This document shows positions 63,765-64,000 of a stretch of DNA of 64,000 bases, piece after piece. Source of the stretch: Sandaracinus sp964481145 (GTDB lineage Bacteria; Myxococcota_A; Polyangia; Polyangiales; Sandaracinaceae); contig CAYZTA010000007.1 of NCBI GenBank assembly GCA_964481145.1, forward strand, positions 1 to 64,000, read 5' to 3'. The notes beneath the pieces are model-generated. The model saw only the letters and a list, made by a program, of their open reading frames with translations, was not told the DNA's origin and did no database searches. A program made the translations under genes and the position numbers. The stretch's first letter is position 1; every line of letters starts with the position of its first letter.

Positions 63765-64000
63765 TCAGCGGCGCAATGCCTCGTCCCGATTGACGATTCG
63801 AGGTGTCAGGAAGATCAGGAGCTCACCGCGATCATCCCGAACACGACGGCGCTGGAAGAGCACGCCCAAGATCGGAATGTCTCCAAAGAACGGGATCTGA
63901 TCGACATTCCGACCCGTGGTCCGCGTGTAAATCCCTCCGATGACCGCGGTGTGACCGTCGTCGATCAAGAGGTCCGTCTCCGCCTCGCGCTTCAAGATCG
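63765..64000 (-). CDS. pilQ: Type IV pilus secretin PilQ, C-terminal part only
   Basis: The last 76 or so residues of a bacterial type II/III/IV-pilus secretin. The start lies beyond the right edge of the window. The diagnostic segment is AVIGGIYTRTTGRNVDQIPF followed by GDIPILGVLFQRRRVRDDRG and LLIFLTPRIV, the outer-membrane beta-barrel end of PilQ. Secretins of the type II system (GspD) have a similar end, so only a longer read would exclude that. The IPILGVLFQ and QIPFFGD patterns favour PilQ. Confidence 0.85.
   Translation of the reverse strand, partial: ILKREAETDLLIDDGHTAVIGGIYTRTTGRNVDQIPFFGDIPILGVLFQRRRVRDDRGELLIFLTPRIVNRDEALRR

Overview
The window reads as chromosomal DNA of a myxobacterium-like member of the Myxococcota, probably of the Polyangia or Sandaracinus type. 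This is inferred from gene content, since no rRNA or marker phylogeny is available. The pointers are GC-rich DNA in which CTC is the dominant Leu codon, many hybrid histidine kinases and Hanks-type kinases, PEGA and PATAN proteins, an MXAN_5187-like sensor, Cys-rich and MopE-type (DDDCDG) lipoproteins with glycine-rich tails, a secretin of the type IV pilus family, and a ferrochelatase ending in a Cys cluster. I found no tRNA, rRNA, CRISPR array, prophage or insertion sequence.

Layout. 0-6.5 kb: smc, then a convergent set holding a repeat-containing exported protein, an ECF sigma factor and a membrane-anchored partner. 6.5-12.2 kb: an AlkA-like DNA glycosylase, an apparently acquired Xre/MbcA/ParS-RES toxin-antitoxin pair, and the coupled purQ-purL pair. 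12.3-20.1 kb: a lipoprotein, a DUF47-Pit-ferrochelatase run, a surface-glycan group (FAD oxidoreductase, GT2, NodB deacetylase), and three small genes (two membrane proteins and a winged-helix protein). 20.2-28.4 kb: a hybrid kinase with nine HAMP-like units broken by an in-frame amber codon, a second hybrid kinase (REC-GAF-PAS-HK-REC), and an MFS transporter. 28.4-32.8 kb: an ATPase-glmU-CoA-binding-M20 operon with 4-bp overlaps. 32.9-41.7 kb: Cys-rich lipoproteins, a roadblock-like protein, a CDF transporter, a GT2, a HAD-IG nucleotidase, a Tlc-like carrier with a HEAT-like tail, and a ferritin-like lipoprotein. 41.9-47.9 kb: a Ser/Thr kinase coupled to a TPR-PEGA protein, a small basic protein, a cupredoxin-like protein and a Cache-like sensor. 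48.1-52.3 kb: def-fmt-PduO and a pseudo-receiver/PATAN/J-like protein. 52.4-58.5 kb: an FG-GAP propeller lipoprotein, a second Ser/Thr kinase, a Cys-rich lipoprotein, trmL and an M23 peptidase. 58.5-64 kb: two paralogous giant glycine-rich lipoproteins and the 3' end of a pilQ-like secretin gene.

Housekeeping genes (smc, purQL, hemH, glmU, def, fmt, trmL) are interleaved with signalling and envelope genes. Two 100-N gaps (5859-5958 and 53115-53214) are each flanked by an identical 55-bp sequence. Removing the Ns and one copy restores an open reading frame in both genes, so both look like assembly joins and not missing sequence. The best candidates for new biology are the HAMP-array kinase with its amber codon, the tri-modular Cys-rich lipoprotein, the tandem glycine-rich lipoproteins beside the secretin, and the pseudo-receiver/PATAN/J-like protein.
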